From positions 1-64,000 of the forward strand of contig JAUYSP010000003.1 of assembly GCA_030696305.1 (NCBI GenBank): a DNA stretch of 64,000 nucleotides, in the 5' to 3' direction. Positions within the stretch are counted from its first letter, which is position 1. Every line of letters starts with the position of its first letter. Both the position numbers and the translations under genes were made by a program. Below are positions 45,930-56,569 of the stretch, one piece after another. The stretch is from Legionellaceae bacterium. Lineage in GTDB: Bacteria > Pseudomonadota > Gammaproteobacteria > Legionellales > Legionellaceae. A model generated the notes under the pieces. The model worked only from the letters and a program-made list of their open reading frames with translations. It ran no database searches and was not told where the DNA came from.

Positions 45930-48047
45930 TCAAGTACTGAGCTCAGATACACGAGCCCAATATCTCAATTGGGTGCACAGCGCTAGAAATGATTGAGAAC
46001 TGTCTTTCCCAGATAATAGCTGCATGCCCTTATCCACTTTCAAATTGAGTTTTTTGAATAGAGGTAATATTTCTTGTGAATAACCGATGACTTTAGCATC
46101 CCAATAAGCATCATTAATAAACTCTTCTACTTTATGTAAATCTATTTCATTTAATGAAGCAGGGTTTGGTAGTAAAAGTGCTATCGCATCATATAAAACA
46201 GAAGGACCGCCACCAATTTTTTCTTGGCCAGGAACTGTTGTCCCATCACTGAGTCTTATGCCACTGATATGAGGGGAAATAAGGGTGATTGTCACACCCT
46301 CTTTTGCAGCTTTTTTAATTAAAGAATTAAATATATTAGCATCTACACCGTGCGAGGCTAAGACACCTAAGTTTCGGCCTTTAAAAGTATTAAGCTGGTT
46401 TTTCAAAATACTAAGTTTGGAGGACGGTTTTAAATCAGTAACGATAGGAGCCCTGCTTTCAGCAGGGTTTGGCAACTTGTCAAATCCGAGTCCTTCAGCA
46501 ACGGATGTCGCTAACGACTCATTAATATTTACTAAATGAGATACCAATCGAATGCGTATATTAACCGTTTCAACTTTACTAAGCTCAAAAATAAGTGCAT
46601 CAATAATGTGCTGTTGTTCAATTTTATCTTGGCTAATAAAAAATTGGCGTGCTTGACTGTAATGATCAGCAAACTTTTCTGGTCTCACCCTTAATTTATT
46701 TCCTTCTTCACTACTAGCATACGAGGAAAAGCCTTTCACAGGATTTTCTCGCGGACCTTCGCCGAACGAATTAGGATTATAATTGACTCGACCTTTAGGA
46801 TTATGAAAGGCCATATGACCATCTTGTTGAAAATTAGCAAATGGACATTTAGGCGCATTAATCGGCAAATGCGTGAAATTAGGACTACCAAGACGTTTTA
46901 ATTGGGTATCAAGATACGAAAAATTACGACCTTGTAAAAGCGGATCATTAGTGAAGTCAATTCCTGGAATAATATTCTGCGTGCAGAAAGCTACTTGCTC
47001 AGTTTCCGCAAAAAAATTATCAACACAACGATCTAAAACTAAACGTCCTACTATTTTGATAGGTACATCTTCTTCTGGGATAAGTTTAGTCGCATCAAGC
47101 ACATCAAAAGGAAACTTTTCTACGAACGACTCATCAAAAAGTTGTAAACCAAGCTCCCACTCGGGATAATCTCCACTTTGAATGGCATTCCAAAGATCAC
47201 GTCGATGATAGTCTGGATCGGCTCCATTGATTTTAACAGCTTCATTCCATGTAACTGATTGTAACCCTTGTTTTGGTTTCCAATGAAATTTAACAAAAGT
47301 CGATTTTCCTGCTTGATTAATTAATCGAAATGTATGGACTCCGAAGCCTTCCATAAATCGAAACGATCGCGGAATGGTGCGATCTGACATAATCCACATG
47401 ACCATATGCATACTTTCGGGAGTTAACGAGATAAAATCCCAAAAATTGTCATGGGCGGTTTGTGCCTGAGGAAAACCGCGATCCGGCTCATCTTTAGCCG
47501 CATGAATCAGATCTGGAAATTTAATAGGATCTTGAATAAAAAAAACTGGGATGTTATTTCCAACAATATCCCAGTTCCCTTGTTGCGTATACAATTTCAC
47601 TGCAAAACCACGCACATCACGGGCCAAATCAGCTGAGCCTTTATTCCCTGCAACCGTGGAAAATCTCACAAATGCTGGCGTTTTCTTCCCTTTTTTCTGA
47701 AAGGGATCAGCAATAGTGAATTCTGGGAGCGCTTCGTAAGCTTCAAAAAAGCCATGAGCTCCAAATCCTCGGGCATGCACAACCCGTTCGGGGATTCGTT
47801 CATGATCAAAATGAAAAATTTTATCACGCATGATGAAATCTTCCATTAAAATTGGACCTCGCTCACCTATTTTCAATGAGTTTGTATCATCACTGATCGG
47901 CGTTCCTATTTGAGTTGTTAATGGTGCAGCTTTGGCGGCAGGAAGATGCGTATCACCTCCAGCTCCTTGGAGAAGTTCTTCATCGTGAATAACAATGACT
48001 TTCTGATTATTTTCGTTGGCCATTTTGTTTGAGTTATTTTTAGACAT
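45930..48047 (-). CDS. katE: Large-subunit catalase (KatE/HPII type)
   Basis: A 705-residue clade 2 catalase that dismutates hydrogen peroxide. Active-site His at 91 ([12 protein letters not shown]), the conserved [24 protein letters not shown] block, the [11 protein letters not shown] stretch and the proximal heme Tyr in [14 protein letters not shown] are visible. A C-terminal flavodoxin-like domain follows from about residue 560 ([21 protein letters not shown]), the hallmark of the large form. AAAGGAAC precedes the start. It would protect against oxidative stress, including host-derived peroxide. Confidence 0.96.
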   Translation of the reverse strand: MSKNNSNKMANENNQKVIVIHDEELLQGAGGDTHLPAAKAAPLTTQIGTPISDDTNSLKIGERGPILMEDFIMRDKIFHFDHERIPERVVHARGFGAHGFFEAYEALPEFTIADPFQKKGKKTPAFVRFSTVAGNKGSADLARDVRGFAVKLYTQQGNWDIVGNNIPVFFIQDPIKFPDLIHAAKDEPDRGFPQAQTAHDNFWDFISLTPESMHMVMWIMSDRTIPRSFRFMEGFGVHTFRLINQAGKSTFVKFHWKPKQGLQSVTWNEAVKINGADPDYHRRDLWNAIQSGDYPEWELGLQLFDESFVEKFPFDVLDATKLIPEEDVPIKIVGRLVLDRCVDNFFAETEQVAFCTQNIIPGIDFTNDPLLQGRNFSYLDTQLKRLGSPNFTHLPINAPKCPFANFQQDGHMAFHNPKGRVNYNPNSFGEGPRENPVKGFSSYASSEEGNKLRVRPEKFADHYSQARQFFISQDKIEQQHIIDALIFELSKVETVNIRIRLVSHLVNINESLATSVAEGLGFDKLPNPAESRAPIVTDLKPSSKLSILKNQLNTFKGRNLGVLASHGVDANIFNSLIKKAAKEGVTITLISPHISGIRLSDGTTVPGQEKIGGGPSVLYDAIALLLPNPASLNEIDLHKVEEFINDAYWDAKVIGYSQEILPLFKKLNLKVDKGMQLLSGKDSSQSFLALCTQLRYWARVSELST

Positions 48048-48174
48048 TAAATAGTTCCTTTATTTAATAGATAAAAATCATTGTATACGAACTTTATATT
48101 TATGCCCACTACCAGTCTAATTAGTATTATTGCTTAGTTGAAGCGACCATCTTTAACTGCAATTGTGTGCTCTA

Positions 48175-49011
48175 TTATTTAGAACATAACCGTATACCAT
48201 CTGATTCAATAGTAATTTGACCTTGCTTATAGAGTTGCCCAATAGCACTTTTAAAACTTTTTTTACTCTCGTTTAAAACACGTTTGATATCAAGGGGAGT
48301 GCTTTTATCATGTAATGGTAGAAATCCACCTTTTTTATGTAATTCAGCTAGTATGCGCTTTTCTAATTCGCGAATGTTATCTTGGCCAATTTTTCTTAAA
48401 GTAACATCAATCTTTCCGTCTTCCCTTACCGTTTTAATATAAGCCGATATTCGCTCTCCATAACGTACACTCTGAAAAAGATCGGAGGAATGAATTAATC
48501 CCCAATGACTATTATTAATGATTACTTTATTACCTAATACTGTGGTTTCTGCGATCAAAATATTGACCTCATCTCCTGATTTAAAGTCAGCCGGCGACTT
48601 ATCTAGAAAATGATCGAGCTTAGAGCTGGCAACAATTCGACCTTCGTTATCTTGTTTCAAATAAACAATATAGGATTTATCTTTTTCCATCGGGCGCTGT
48701 TGCTCGGGTTTTGGTACAAGTAAATCTTTTTCCAACCCCCAGTCCAAAAAAGCCCCCACCCGGTTAACATCGATTACCTTCAAAAAAGCACATTTGCCTA
48801 AGTGTGCAAATGGTCGAGTGGTCGTTGCGATGATTTTATCTTCTGAATCAAAATAGACAAACACTGTTAGCATGTCATTCACTGCAGTCCCGGGCGGCAC
48901 AAACTTATTGGGCAATAAAATTTCGCCCCACTCCCTACCGCCATCTAAATACAGGCCAAAAGGTACCTCTTTCACTACTTTTAAGGTGTTTAATTGTCCT
49001 ACTTTAATCAT
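48175..49011 (-). CDS. CvfB-like S1 RNA-binding protein
   Basis: A 278-residue protein built of several S1-like OB folds and a C-terminal winged-helix (DIKRVLNESKKSFKSAIGQLYKQGQI), the layout of the CvfB/YitL family. Typical segments are FGLYLDGGREWGEILLPNKFVP and VGAFLDWGLEKDLLVP. Family members bind RNA and affect gene expression post-transcriptionally; the exact role here is unknown. Confidence 0.92.
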   Translation of the reverse strand: MIKVGQLNTLKVVKEVPFGLYLDGGREWGEILLPNKFVPPGTAVNDMLTVFVYFDSEDKIIATTTRPFAHLGKCAFLKVIDVNRVGAFLDWGLEKDLLVPKPEQQRPMEKDKSYIVYLKQDNEGRIVASSKLDHFLDKSPADFKSGDEVNILIAETTVLGNKVIINNSHWGLIHSSDLFQSVRYGERISAYIKTVREDGKIDVTLRKIGQDNIRELEKRILAELHKKGGFLPLHDKSTPLDIKRVLNESKKSFKSAIGQLYKQGQITIESDGIRLCSK

Positions 49012-49110
49012 TTTTACTCACTATTATTTTAACTGAATACAACATCGAGTATACCAGGTTACGGTATAATTTGTCCTGTGGGCTATTTGAGGATAGCTTG
49101 ATTTTATGAA

Positions 49111-49596
49111 CTAGATTTTCGGTAAAATCCCAATCTTTGAGAGGATTATTTTTAAATTAGGTAGTAGCATAGGCTTAACAAAGACCTCGTTCATACCAGC
49201 ATCAATACATTGTTGATGTACATTGCCTTCGGCATGTGCTGTCAAACCAATGATAGGCGTAGGCGTTTTTTTATGTTGAACTTGTTCCCAACTCCGAAAT
49301 TGCTTGGTAAATTCAATACCTGAAATACCTGGTAAACCGATATCACTAATAATGAATCCAAAATCATTTTTTTGAGCTAACTTTAACGCATCTTCACCAC
49401 TCGTAGCAGAAATAAAACTCAATCCAATACTTCTCACCAATACTTCAAGGATTTTGAGTGCAATTTCATTATCCTCTATTAATAGAATCGTAGATTTTTT
49501 AGACTGCATGCCACAATCAACCTCAGAAACAATATCTTTTTCTGTTCCCTTAGAGAAAACGCTAAAATTAGCGGGTTGAGTGTTCGTTTTTTTCAT
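49111..49596 (-). CDS. Stand-alone response-regulator receiver protein
   Basis: A 161-residue protein with a polar 35-residue N-terminal extension and a single CheY-like receiver domain. Phospho-acceptor D85 (FIISDIGLPG), acidic pair E41-D42 (LLIEDNE), T119 in IIGLTAHAEG, and K141 (FVKPM) are in place. There is no output domain and no adjacent kinase, so the signalling partner is unknown. Receivers with GLTAHA are frequent in hybrid-kinase phosphorelays. Confidence 0.9.
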   Translation of the reverse strand: MKKTNTQPANFSVFSKGTEKDIVSEVDCGMQSKKSTILLIEDNEIALKILEVLVRSIGLSFISATSGEDALKLAQKNDFGFIISDIGLPGISGIEFTKQFRSWEQVQHKKTPTPIIGLTAHAEGNVHQQCIDAGMNEVFVKPMLLPNLKIILSKIGILPKI

Positions 49597-49736
49597 AGTG
49601 TCGAATATCCGATGTTACATTACTAATAAGTATAGATTAATAATTTTAAAATGAACCCCAAAGACAGACTGGAGAGTAATCAATCATCCAAGCAATAATC
49701 TATATTTTCAATACTTTTAACTGGTTACACACAACG

Positions 49737-49878
49737 TTATCCACAGATTTTGTGGATAAATGTCTCTTGCACATTGCACATCAAATATCTAATATTTAGT
49801 TATTTTTCAATAAGTTACAATGCTCTGTCAAGTTCTAATACAATTTGATTATTGCTTTGGGTAAAAAAGTTATTCACA
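49737..49878. promoter_or_regulatory. DnaA-box-like sites in the spacer before mfd
   Basis: The 435-bp gap 49597-50031 holds no gene but has two perfect TTATCCACA boxes in inverted orientation, 5 bp apart (49737-49745 and 49751-49759), and a third TTATTCACA box at 49870-49878. AT-rich sequence surrounds them. The boxes could bind DnaA, acting as a titration site, regulatory site or, less likely, an origin. The inverted pair alone could also be an operator or hairpin. Confidence 0.55.
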
Positions 49879-50031
49879 ATTAGTCCAGTACTCAATCAAT
49901 TAGACAATAATTATTGGGTCTTGTGTGAAAACTTTGTTATTTAAATCCTTTCTGAAATTACGAAACATCACTTGAGGGTTGAGGCAACTCTCTGTATACT
50001 TCTTACCCGCTATCGTTTTTACCTGATTATT

Positions 50032-53000
50032 ATGAAGTCAAAAAAGTTATTCATTCCCGAGCAAATTGCTAGTAAACAACGATGGGGGCAACTTTATGGT
50101 AGTAGTTTACCACTTGCTTTGGCTGAATATTGTCAACATACACCCGGCATTAAATTACTTGTTGCACCTGATAATTTAAGCGCGAGTCAATTATTAGCGG
50201 AATTGCAGTTTTTTCTTAATGAGCAGCAAACTCATCAGGAAATTTTATTATTCCCTGATTGGGAAACATTGCCTTACGATCAATTCTCCCCCCATCAAGA
50301 TATTATTTCACAACGGTTATATACTTTGAGCCGCTTGCAGCAAACCACTAGTTCAATTGTAATTACAGCAACAAGTACCATTATGCATCGATTATGTCCC
50401 CAAACATTTCTTAATCAACATGCACTTCTTTTAAAACAAAACCAAACACTTGACGTGGATCAATTCCGCCAGCAACTACAACAAGCAGGATACTATTGCG
50501 TTAATACCGTTTTAGAACATGGTGAATTTGCCGTACGTGGGTCAATTATTGATCTTTATCCTATGGGGAGCGAATTACCATTTCGAATCGAGCTGTTTGA
50601 TGATGAAATTGAAAGCTTAAGGCGCTTTGATCCAGAAACTCAGGTCACAATTGAAAAAATCGAGCATGTACAAATTCTTCCGGCACGAGAATTCCCTTTA
50701 AATGAAGAAAGTATTGGACTATTTCGTCGTGCATTTCGTAATGAATTTTCTGGTAACCCCAGCCAATGTCCACTCTATGAGTCCGTTAGTAATGGACAAT
50801 TTCCGAATGGAATAGAATATTATCTGCCTCTGTTTTTTGACAAAACGGTTACTTTTTTTGATTATTTACCAGAAAATACTTCTGTCTGTTTGATAGAATC
50901 AACTCATGAACACGCTGAGAAATTTTGGCATGAACTCAACGCACGTTACGAGCAGCGCAGTTTCGATATAACCCGACCACTACTTACGCCTTCGCGATGC
51001 TTTTTATCCCCAACCGAATTACTCACAATAGCGAATCAATTTAAACAATTACGTGTCTTTCATAAACCACAAGAAACAAAAGGGGCTGTATATAATTTTA
51101 ATATCGAAAAGCCCCCTTCTTTGCCTGTAGAACGCCAAACTCAAGAACCCTTAGCACGCGCAGCCGAATTTGTATCTCAGCCTAATCGTCGTTATTTATT
51201 TGTTGTTGAAAGCGCTGGACGTCGAGAAATGTTACTTGATTTACTAAAACAAAGTAACATTACACCCAAAATCCAAACCTCGTGGACAACATTTCTTCAA
51301 GATACAGCCTCGATTAATATCACCATTGGTCCACTTATTTATGGCGCAGAGTTAACGGATCACCCTATTTCCATTCTTGTAGAGTCTCAGTTTTTTGGTG
51401 AACAAAGCGTCCCCCAGCGGCGCACAAGTAGCTCAAAAATTGTTGACCCACAATTTATTATTCGCGACTTGGCAGAGTTGCGTATAGGCTCACCAGTCGT
51501 TCATTTACAATATGGCGTCGGTCGATATCTCGGGTTACAAACATTTGAACATGATGGCAATGCAAACGAATTTTTAGTTTTAGCATACGCGGGTGAAGAC
51601 AAAATTTATGTGCCGGTCACCTCATTACATTTAATTAGTCGTTATACAGGTGCAGATAGTGATCATGCTCCACTCCACCGTTTAGGTAGTGATCAATGGC
51701 AAAAAGAAAAAAAGAAAGCTGCTGAAAAAATTCATGACGTAGCTATCGAGTTATTAGAAATTTATGCTAAACGGGAGGCAAAACCTGGCTTCCAATACGA
51801 GTTCCAAGCAGCAGATTATCAACGATTTACCAGTGGTTTTTTGTTTTCTGAGACAGCAGACCAAGCGTTAAGCATTAACCAAATTATTCAGGATATGCAG
51901 TCGCCACGGCCTATGGATCGTTTGATCTGCGGAGACGTTGGTTTTGGTAAAACGGAAGTAGCTATGCGGGCAGCATTTATCGCTGCTCAAAATGGCAAAC
52001 AGGTTTGTGTTTTAGCTCCAACTACATTACTTGCAGGTCAACATTTTGAAACGTTCAGAGATCGCTTTGCAGAGTTTCCGATTCAAATTGAATTGTTATC
52101 ACGATTTCGAAGTGGCAAAGAATCATCTCAAGTCATTAAATCATTAGCTGATGGGCGTGTAGACATTGTTATTGGGACGCACAAATTATTTCAAAATGAT
52201 GTGAAATTTCATAATTTAGGATTATTAATTATTGATGAAGAGCACCGTTTTGGCGTTAAGCAAAAAGAGCATATGAAAGCATTGCGGGCCAATGTCGATG
52301 TATTGTGTATGACTGCAACCCCTATTCCACGCACCTTAAACATGGCTATGGCGGGAATCCGCGATATATCATTGATAGCAACACCGCCTGCTAAGCGACT
52401 CGCTATTAAAACATTTTGGCAGGAGCGCAATGATACGATACTTAGAGAGGCTATCTTGCGTGAAATTTTACGTGGCGGCCAAGTATTCTTTTTGCATAAT
52501 AATGTTCAAACGATTGAACGCATTTGTCATGATTTGCAAACATTAGTTCCAGAAGCAACCATTCGCAATGCCCACGGCCAAATGCGTGAACGTGAACTTG
52601 AACGAATCATGTCTGATTTTTATCACCACCGATTCAATGTCTTGGTGTGTACGACTATTATAGAAACAGGTATTGATATTCCAACTGCAAACACAATCAT
52701 TATTGATCGTGCTGATAAATTTGGTTTAGCGCAATTACATCAATTACGTGGCCGAGTTGGTCGCTCGCATCACCAAGCTTATGCCTATTTACTTACTCCC
52801 AATGACAAACTGTTGACACGAGATGCTGTCAAACGGTTGGAAGCAATCGTTTCATTAGAAGATTTAGGTGCAGGATTTACTTTGGCTACACTGGATTTAG
52901 AAATTCGTGGTGCTGGGGAGTTATTGGGTGAAGGGCAAAGTGGTCATATGCATGCTATCGGTTTTAGTCTTTATATGGAAATGCTTGATCAAGCTGTTCA

Positions 53001-53481
53001 TGATCTAAAAACTGGCAAAACGCCTGAATTAGCAACGCCCCTTCATCAAGGTCCTGAAATTGATTTGCGTTTATCTGCCGTCATTCCCGAAGACTATATT
53101 GGTGATGTGCATACACGATTAATTATGTATAAACGTATCGCTAACGCAAAAGATAAAGCGCAATTACGCGATTTACAAATCGAATTAATCGACCGTTTCG
53201 GATTATTGCCTCAATCAGTTAAGCATTTGCTTTTAATTACCGAAATGAAATTTTTAGCCACTCAATTGGGCATTAAGCGAATTACAGCCTCAGCTCAAAA
53301 CGGAAAAATAGAGTTTTCTGAACAACCAACCATAAATCCCACAGAATTAATCAAATTAATTCAATTACATAGCAAACGTTATCAACTCGAAGGCCCCACA
53401 AAATTACGTTTCACATTAGATGCCACAATCCATGCAGAACGCATTCATGAGATCACTGCTCTCTTGTTGAAATTAGCATAA
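50032..53481 (+). CDS. mfd: Transcription-repair coupling factor (Mfd)
   Basis: A 1149-residue ATP-dependent translocase that removes stalled RNA polymerase and recruits UvrA. It has the N-terminal UvrB-like module (LFPDWETLPYDQFSPHQDI), the RNAP-interaction region (GSPVVHLQYGVGRYLGL), Walker A in CGDVGFGKTEVAMRAAF, the DEEH box (IIDEEHRFGVKQKE), MTATPIPRTLNMA and the TRG/helicase end (IGRGAGELLGEGQSGH-like, here IRGAGELLGEGQ). Length equals E. coli Mfd. The ATG at 50032 begins the conserved N-terminus; a weak upstream TTG at 49972 adds unlike residues. Confidence 0.96.
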   Translation: MKSKKLFIPEQIASKQRWGQLYGSSLPLALAEYCQHTPGIKLLVAPDNLSASQLLAELQFFLNEQQTHQEILLFPDWETLPYDQFSPHQDIISQRLYTLSRLQQTTSSIVITATSTIMHRLCPQTFLNQHALLLKQNQTLDVDQFRQQLQQAGYYCVNTVLEHGEFAVRGSIIDLYPMGSELPFRIELFDDEIESLRRFDPETQVTIEKIEHVQILPAREFPLNEESIGLFRRAFRNEFSGNPSQCPLYESVSNGQFPNGIEYYLPLFFDKTVTFFDYLPENTSVCLIESTHEHAEKFWHELNARYEQRSFDITRPLLTPSRCFLSPTELLTIANQFKQLRVFHKPQETKGAVYNFNIEKPPSLPVERQTQEPLARAAEFVSQPNRRYLFVVESAGRREMLLDLLKQSNITPKIQTSWTTFLQDTASINITIGPLIYGAELTDHPISILVESQFFGEQSVPQRRTSSSKIVDPQFIIRDLAELRIGSPVVHLQYGVGRYLGLQTFEHDGNANEFLVLAYAGEDKIYVPVTSLHLISRYTGADSDHAPLHRLGSDQWQKEKKKAAEKIHDVAIELLEIYAKREAKPGFQYEFQAADYQRFTSGFLFSETADQALSINQIIQDMQSPRPMDRLICGDVGFGKTEVAMRAAFIAAQNGKQVCVLAPTTLLAGQHFETFRDRFAEFPIQIELLSRFRSGKESSQVIKSLADGRVDIVIGTHKLFQNDVKFHNLGLLIIDEEHRFGVKQKEHMKALRANVDVLCMTATPIPRTLNMAMAGIRDISLIATPPAKRLAIKTFWQERNDTILREAILREILRGGQVFFLHNNVQTIERICHDLQTLVPEATIRNAHGQMRERELERIMSDFYHHRFNVLVCTTIIETGIDIPTANTIIIDRADKFGLAQLHQLRGRVGRSHHQAYAYLLTPNDKLLTRDAVKRLEAIVSLEDLGAGFTLATLDLEIRGAGELLGEGQSGHMHAIGFSLYMEMLDQAVHDLKTGKTPELATPLHQGPEIDLRLSAVIPEDYIGDVHTRLIMYKRIANAKDKAQLRDLQIELIDRFGLLPQSVKHLLLITEMKFLATQLGIKRITASAQNGKIEFSEQPTINPTELIKLIQLHSKRYQLEGPTKLRFTLDATIHAERIHEITALLLKLA

Positions 53482-53497
53482 GTTGCCCCAAGGCACG

Positions 53498-53523
53498 GCC
53501 GTTTGGGTATTCACCCACACGGC
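53498..53523. terminator. Hairpin between convergent mfd and the PEPC-like gene
   Basis: GCCGT and GGGT (53498-53508) pair with ACCC and ACGGC (53513-53523), giving a GC-rich stem with a small internal bulge and ATTC loop in the short gap between convergent genes. No T-run follows, so its role as terminator is tentative. Confidence 0.4.
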
Positions 53524-53550
53524 ACAATTGCTAAATCAATAAGTTAAATT

Positions 53551-56433
53551 TCAATACCCCGCACCCGGTACATCAGTAGGAGGACATATAGGCTCGTTTG
53601 CTTTCTGAGGAATCTTAGAAAGTGGAGGAAACATGCCAAAAGGACTACGTAAATTTGCAATAAATTGCGGTCCCCCAGGAATGGGGCCGGCACGCAAACT
53701 TAATGCCGCATTGACTGCGTGCTCATCGCTCGGAGCTTGTTTGTATTCATCAACACATTGATTACACTCGCGAATAAAGACTAACATTTCTCGTGTCTCA
53801 GCTGCTAAAATAGTTAAATCACCACCCATCATATCCATCAATTCCAGAGCAATTTCATGGGAGGATTTTGAAGCTTGAACTTGTTGATCAAAGTGCTTGA
53901 TAAGTTCTGGTTGTTTAGAGGGAGGCATAAATAATATCAATGCACGTAAAACAGCATAAGCACTTGTTTCAATATGCGCGAGTGTATGATGAAGCTGCTT
54001 TTCAACTATATGAGGATCAAGGTATTCTTGGTTCCATAATTCAATCTCTTTTTTAGAGGGTGATAAGCCAAGTTTTTCCCATCCACGTGAAATATTACTT
54101 ACTGCAATCGAGTACCATGTTTTATAAACGACATCTTTGACCACTGTGACGTATTCTAAAATTAACGGTAAATCGGCGTGCAGTTCTTTAGGTAAATCAC
54201 GCCATCTCTCTACACTCATAAAAATATCCCAAATAATTCCAGTCAATATGTATAAATTGACTACACCAATGGCTCGAGCTTGCGTAATATCAGTTTGCGA
54301 TGTTTTAGAGCCAGCACGCGAACTGGTATTTAATATTTTCTCAAGTTGGGGATTTGTTAAAACACGTAATAAGTTGTTACTACTTGGTCTTTCAATAAAC
54401 TCCTGAAACCCGCTGACCGGTTGCTTTTCAATAAATACAAGTGTGTTATATAGCTTGGAGTTATTTTTTTCCAACCACACTAATTCCTGGACTCTTAAAT
54501 CACTTTCCGGTGGGCGACCAACCACTCTATTGATATAAGCACCATAAGCACCATATGCACCTAATTCATCATAGACATCTCTGCCTTGAAATGTACTATG
54601 AGATTGTTGCCCAGCAGTGCCAATACGACGTTTCATATCGCCGCCATAGCCATTTAATACTCTTAATTTAACTGACTGTAATTCAGGGTATTTTTCTTTG
54701 TATAGATTTAAGAGCTTTTCGGCCTTCATTTGCGCACGATATAACGAAATGTGTGTAGCAATCCCACCTGTTTTACCTAAATCACTGGGTCCACTCACAT
54801 AGGATATAAACCCACTTTTTACGATACGGCGGCGTGAGTTTGGAGCATCAAGAATATCCGCTAAAATAGTTTGTAAATTATCCAAATCTTTAGGTGTTTC
54901 ACAAAGTATTAAAAAATTAACAGCGTATTCACTGATTTGCCCCATCCGTAAAGAACCATCTAAAAAGGAAGCCAAATATTTTAAAACGCGAACTTCATCC
55001 AGGTTAATCTTATCGGCTGTGTCAGAACAAATATACAAAGGAAAAAGATCTGGGTGTTTCAATACAAATAATAATCGCTCAAGCTCTCTTTTTGTCGTTT
55101 CACTAAATTGAGCTCTATTCTCTTTTATTTTCAAAAATAAATCGGGATTGGTGCTAAGCATTTTATGTAATTTTATTTTTTCCTCACGAGTCAAATCATG
55201 ATATTCACGAATTGTCTCCGCACCATTTTGAACAAAATGTCTGACATCGTCATCATGTGTTACCAAAATACGCAGTAACTCATCAAAAACTTCAATATTC
55301 ACTTTTGTTGTTTGACGGACATATTCCTTTATGCCACCAAAAAAACCCGATAATTCAATCAAATTGATTAATGAAGTTACAGATTTTATTAATTCTGGAG
55401 GCAGTGCAGTACGTATTTTCGTTAATGAATCAATGATCCGGCCGCTCAGTTCCTCACTATATTTTTCATCAAACCAAATACCTCGTTCAATAACATGAAT
55501 ACGATTCATTAAGTGAACATGCAATTTCTCTAACTCTACGATTGAATTTTTGGTAAGTGGGGTTAGCGTAGTCTGGGGATAATTTTGTAATGTTGCCAAG
55601 ATTTCTTGAATTTGTTTTCTATAAAGTTCAATAATTGCAATTTGTTGCGCCGGAACTGTTTGCGACATAGTTGCTGCAGTTACATTATAATTACCATCAG
55701 CATCCCCTCTTACCCAACTATACACACTACGAAATGACAGCATCAGAGGGTATTTCAATTGACTAGCTATTTTTTGTCTATCGCCTCCATGTATTAGCAG
55801 GTAATTATCAACGAGTTGATCATATGTTTCAGGAAATGCTTCTAATATTTTTATATAATTAAATAATGCATATTCAGCCTCTTCTCGAGGTGTTAAATTT
55901 GGTGTCTGTACAATCGGCTCTTTAATCAAAGTATCTACATTATTTGCAATGATGTCTTTGAATGTAACCTGAGCAGCTGTGTTTCCTGAGGATTCAGGCA
56001 ATAACATTGCCGCTTCTAATTTCATCGCTGCTTCAGTAGTAGCATATAATAGACGAATCACTTTATTGCTAACGACTCTAGTTGGATGAGACGTCATCAC
56101 CGGCATAGCATAATATGTACTTAGTTGCTCACAAAATTTATTCAGTTTTTCATCTGGAGATAAATTCGATGGCAATGATTTTATTAAAGCCAATAAACCA
56201 CTAGGCTGGTTTTTGCGCCACTCAGCTTTACGATAGTCACGCACTACCATTTGTTTTATCAAATTAAGTTTTGTTTTTTCAGTAGGTGAGCTAGTATTTT
56301 TTATTGAAGTTGAAAATATTGAATTAATATAACTCAGTGCTGGAGATTCAACCGGCGTATTTACTGAGGATAAACGTCTAGCTACTAGCCCAAAAGAAGA
56401 AGAACGGATAAAACTGTCAAAACGGTACTTCAT
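53551..56433 (-). CDS. Divergent phosphoenolpyruvate-carboxylase-like protein
   Basis: A 960-residue protein with the overall PEPC layout, but the usual active-site motifs are changed. TAHPTE reads TSHPTR (114-119, catalytic-type H116 kept), GGDRDGNP reads RGDADGNY (242-249), and the GRGGxxGRGGGP loop reads NGYGGDMKRRIG. The C-terminal QNTG of true PEPCs is missing; it ends DVPGAGY. Genuine PEPCs carboxylate PEP to oxaloacetate with bicarbonate. This copy may have altered activity or regulation. It is longer than typical gammaproteobacterial PEPC (about 880). Identity as a family member is likely; activity is uncertain. Confidence 0.8.
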   Translation of the reverse strand: MKYRFDSFIRSSSFGLVARRLSSVNTPVESPALSYINSIFSTSIKNTSSPTEKTKLNLIKQMVVRDYRKAEWRKNQPSGLLALIKSLPSNLSPDEKLNKFCEQLSTYYAMPVMTSHPTRVVSNKVIRLLYATTEAAMKLEAAMLLPESSGNTAAQVTFKDIIANNVDTLIKEPIVQTPNLTPREEAEYALFNYIKILEAFPETYDQLVDNYLLIHGGDRQKIASQLKYPLMLSFRSVYSWVRGDADGNYNVTAATMSQTVPAQQIAIIELYRKQIQEILATLQNYPQTTLTPLTKNSIVELEKLHVHLMNRIHVIERGIWFDEKYSEELSGRIIDSLTKIRTALPPELIKSVTSLINLIELSGFFGGIKEYVRQTTKVNIEVFDELLRILVTHDDDVRHFVQNGAETIREYHDLTREEKIKLHKMLSTNPDLFLKIKENRAQFSETTKRELERLLFVLKHPDLFPLYICSDTADKINLDEVRVLKYLASFLDGSLRMGQISEYAVNFLILCETPKDLDNLQTILADILDAPNSRRRIVKSGFISYVSGPSDLGKTGGIATHISLYRAQMKAEKLLNLYKEKYPELQSVKLRVLNGYGGDMKRRIGTAGQQSHSTFQGRDVYDELGAYGAYGAYINRVVGRPPESDLRVQELVWLEKNNSKLYNTLVFIEKQPVSGFQEFIERPSSNNLLRVLTNPQLEKILNTSSRAGSKTSQTDITQARAIGVVNLYILTGIIWDIFMSVERWRDLPKELHADLPLILEYVTVVKDVVYKTWYSIAVSNISRGWEKLGLSPSKKEIELWNQEYLDPHIVEKQLHHTLAHIETSAYAVLRALILFMPPSKQPELIKHFDQQVQASKSSHEIALELMDMMGGDLTILAAETREMLVFIRECNQCVDEYKQAPSDEHAVNAALSLRAGPIPGGPQFIANLRSPFGMFPPLSKIPQKANEPICPPTDVPGAGY

Positions 56434-56569
56434 AACATTTCCCTATTAATAAATCGTGCGCATTATTACAAATTACTCAGTTTGTCTCAATAGTCTAATT
56501 CATCACAATACTTGCAGTTCCTACTTGACCTGGCGATAATAGAATTTCTTGAATTACTAATGAGTTATA

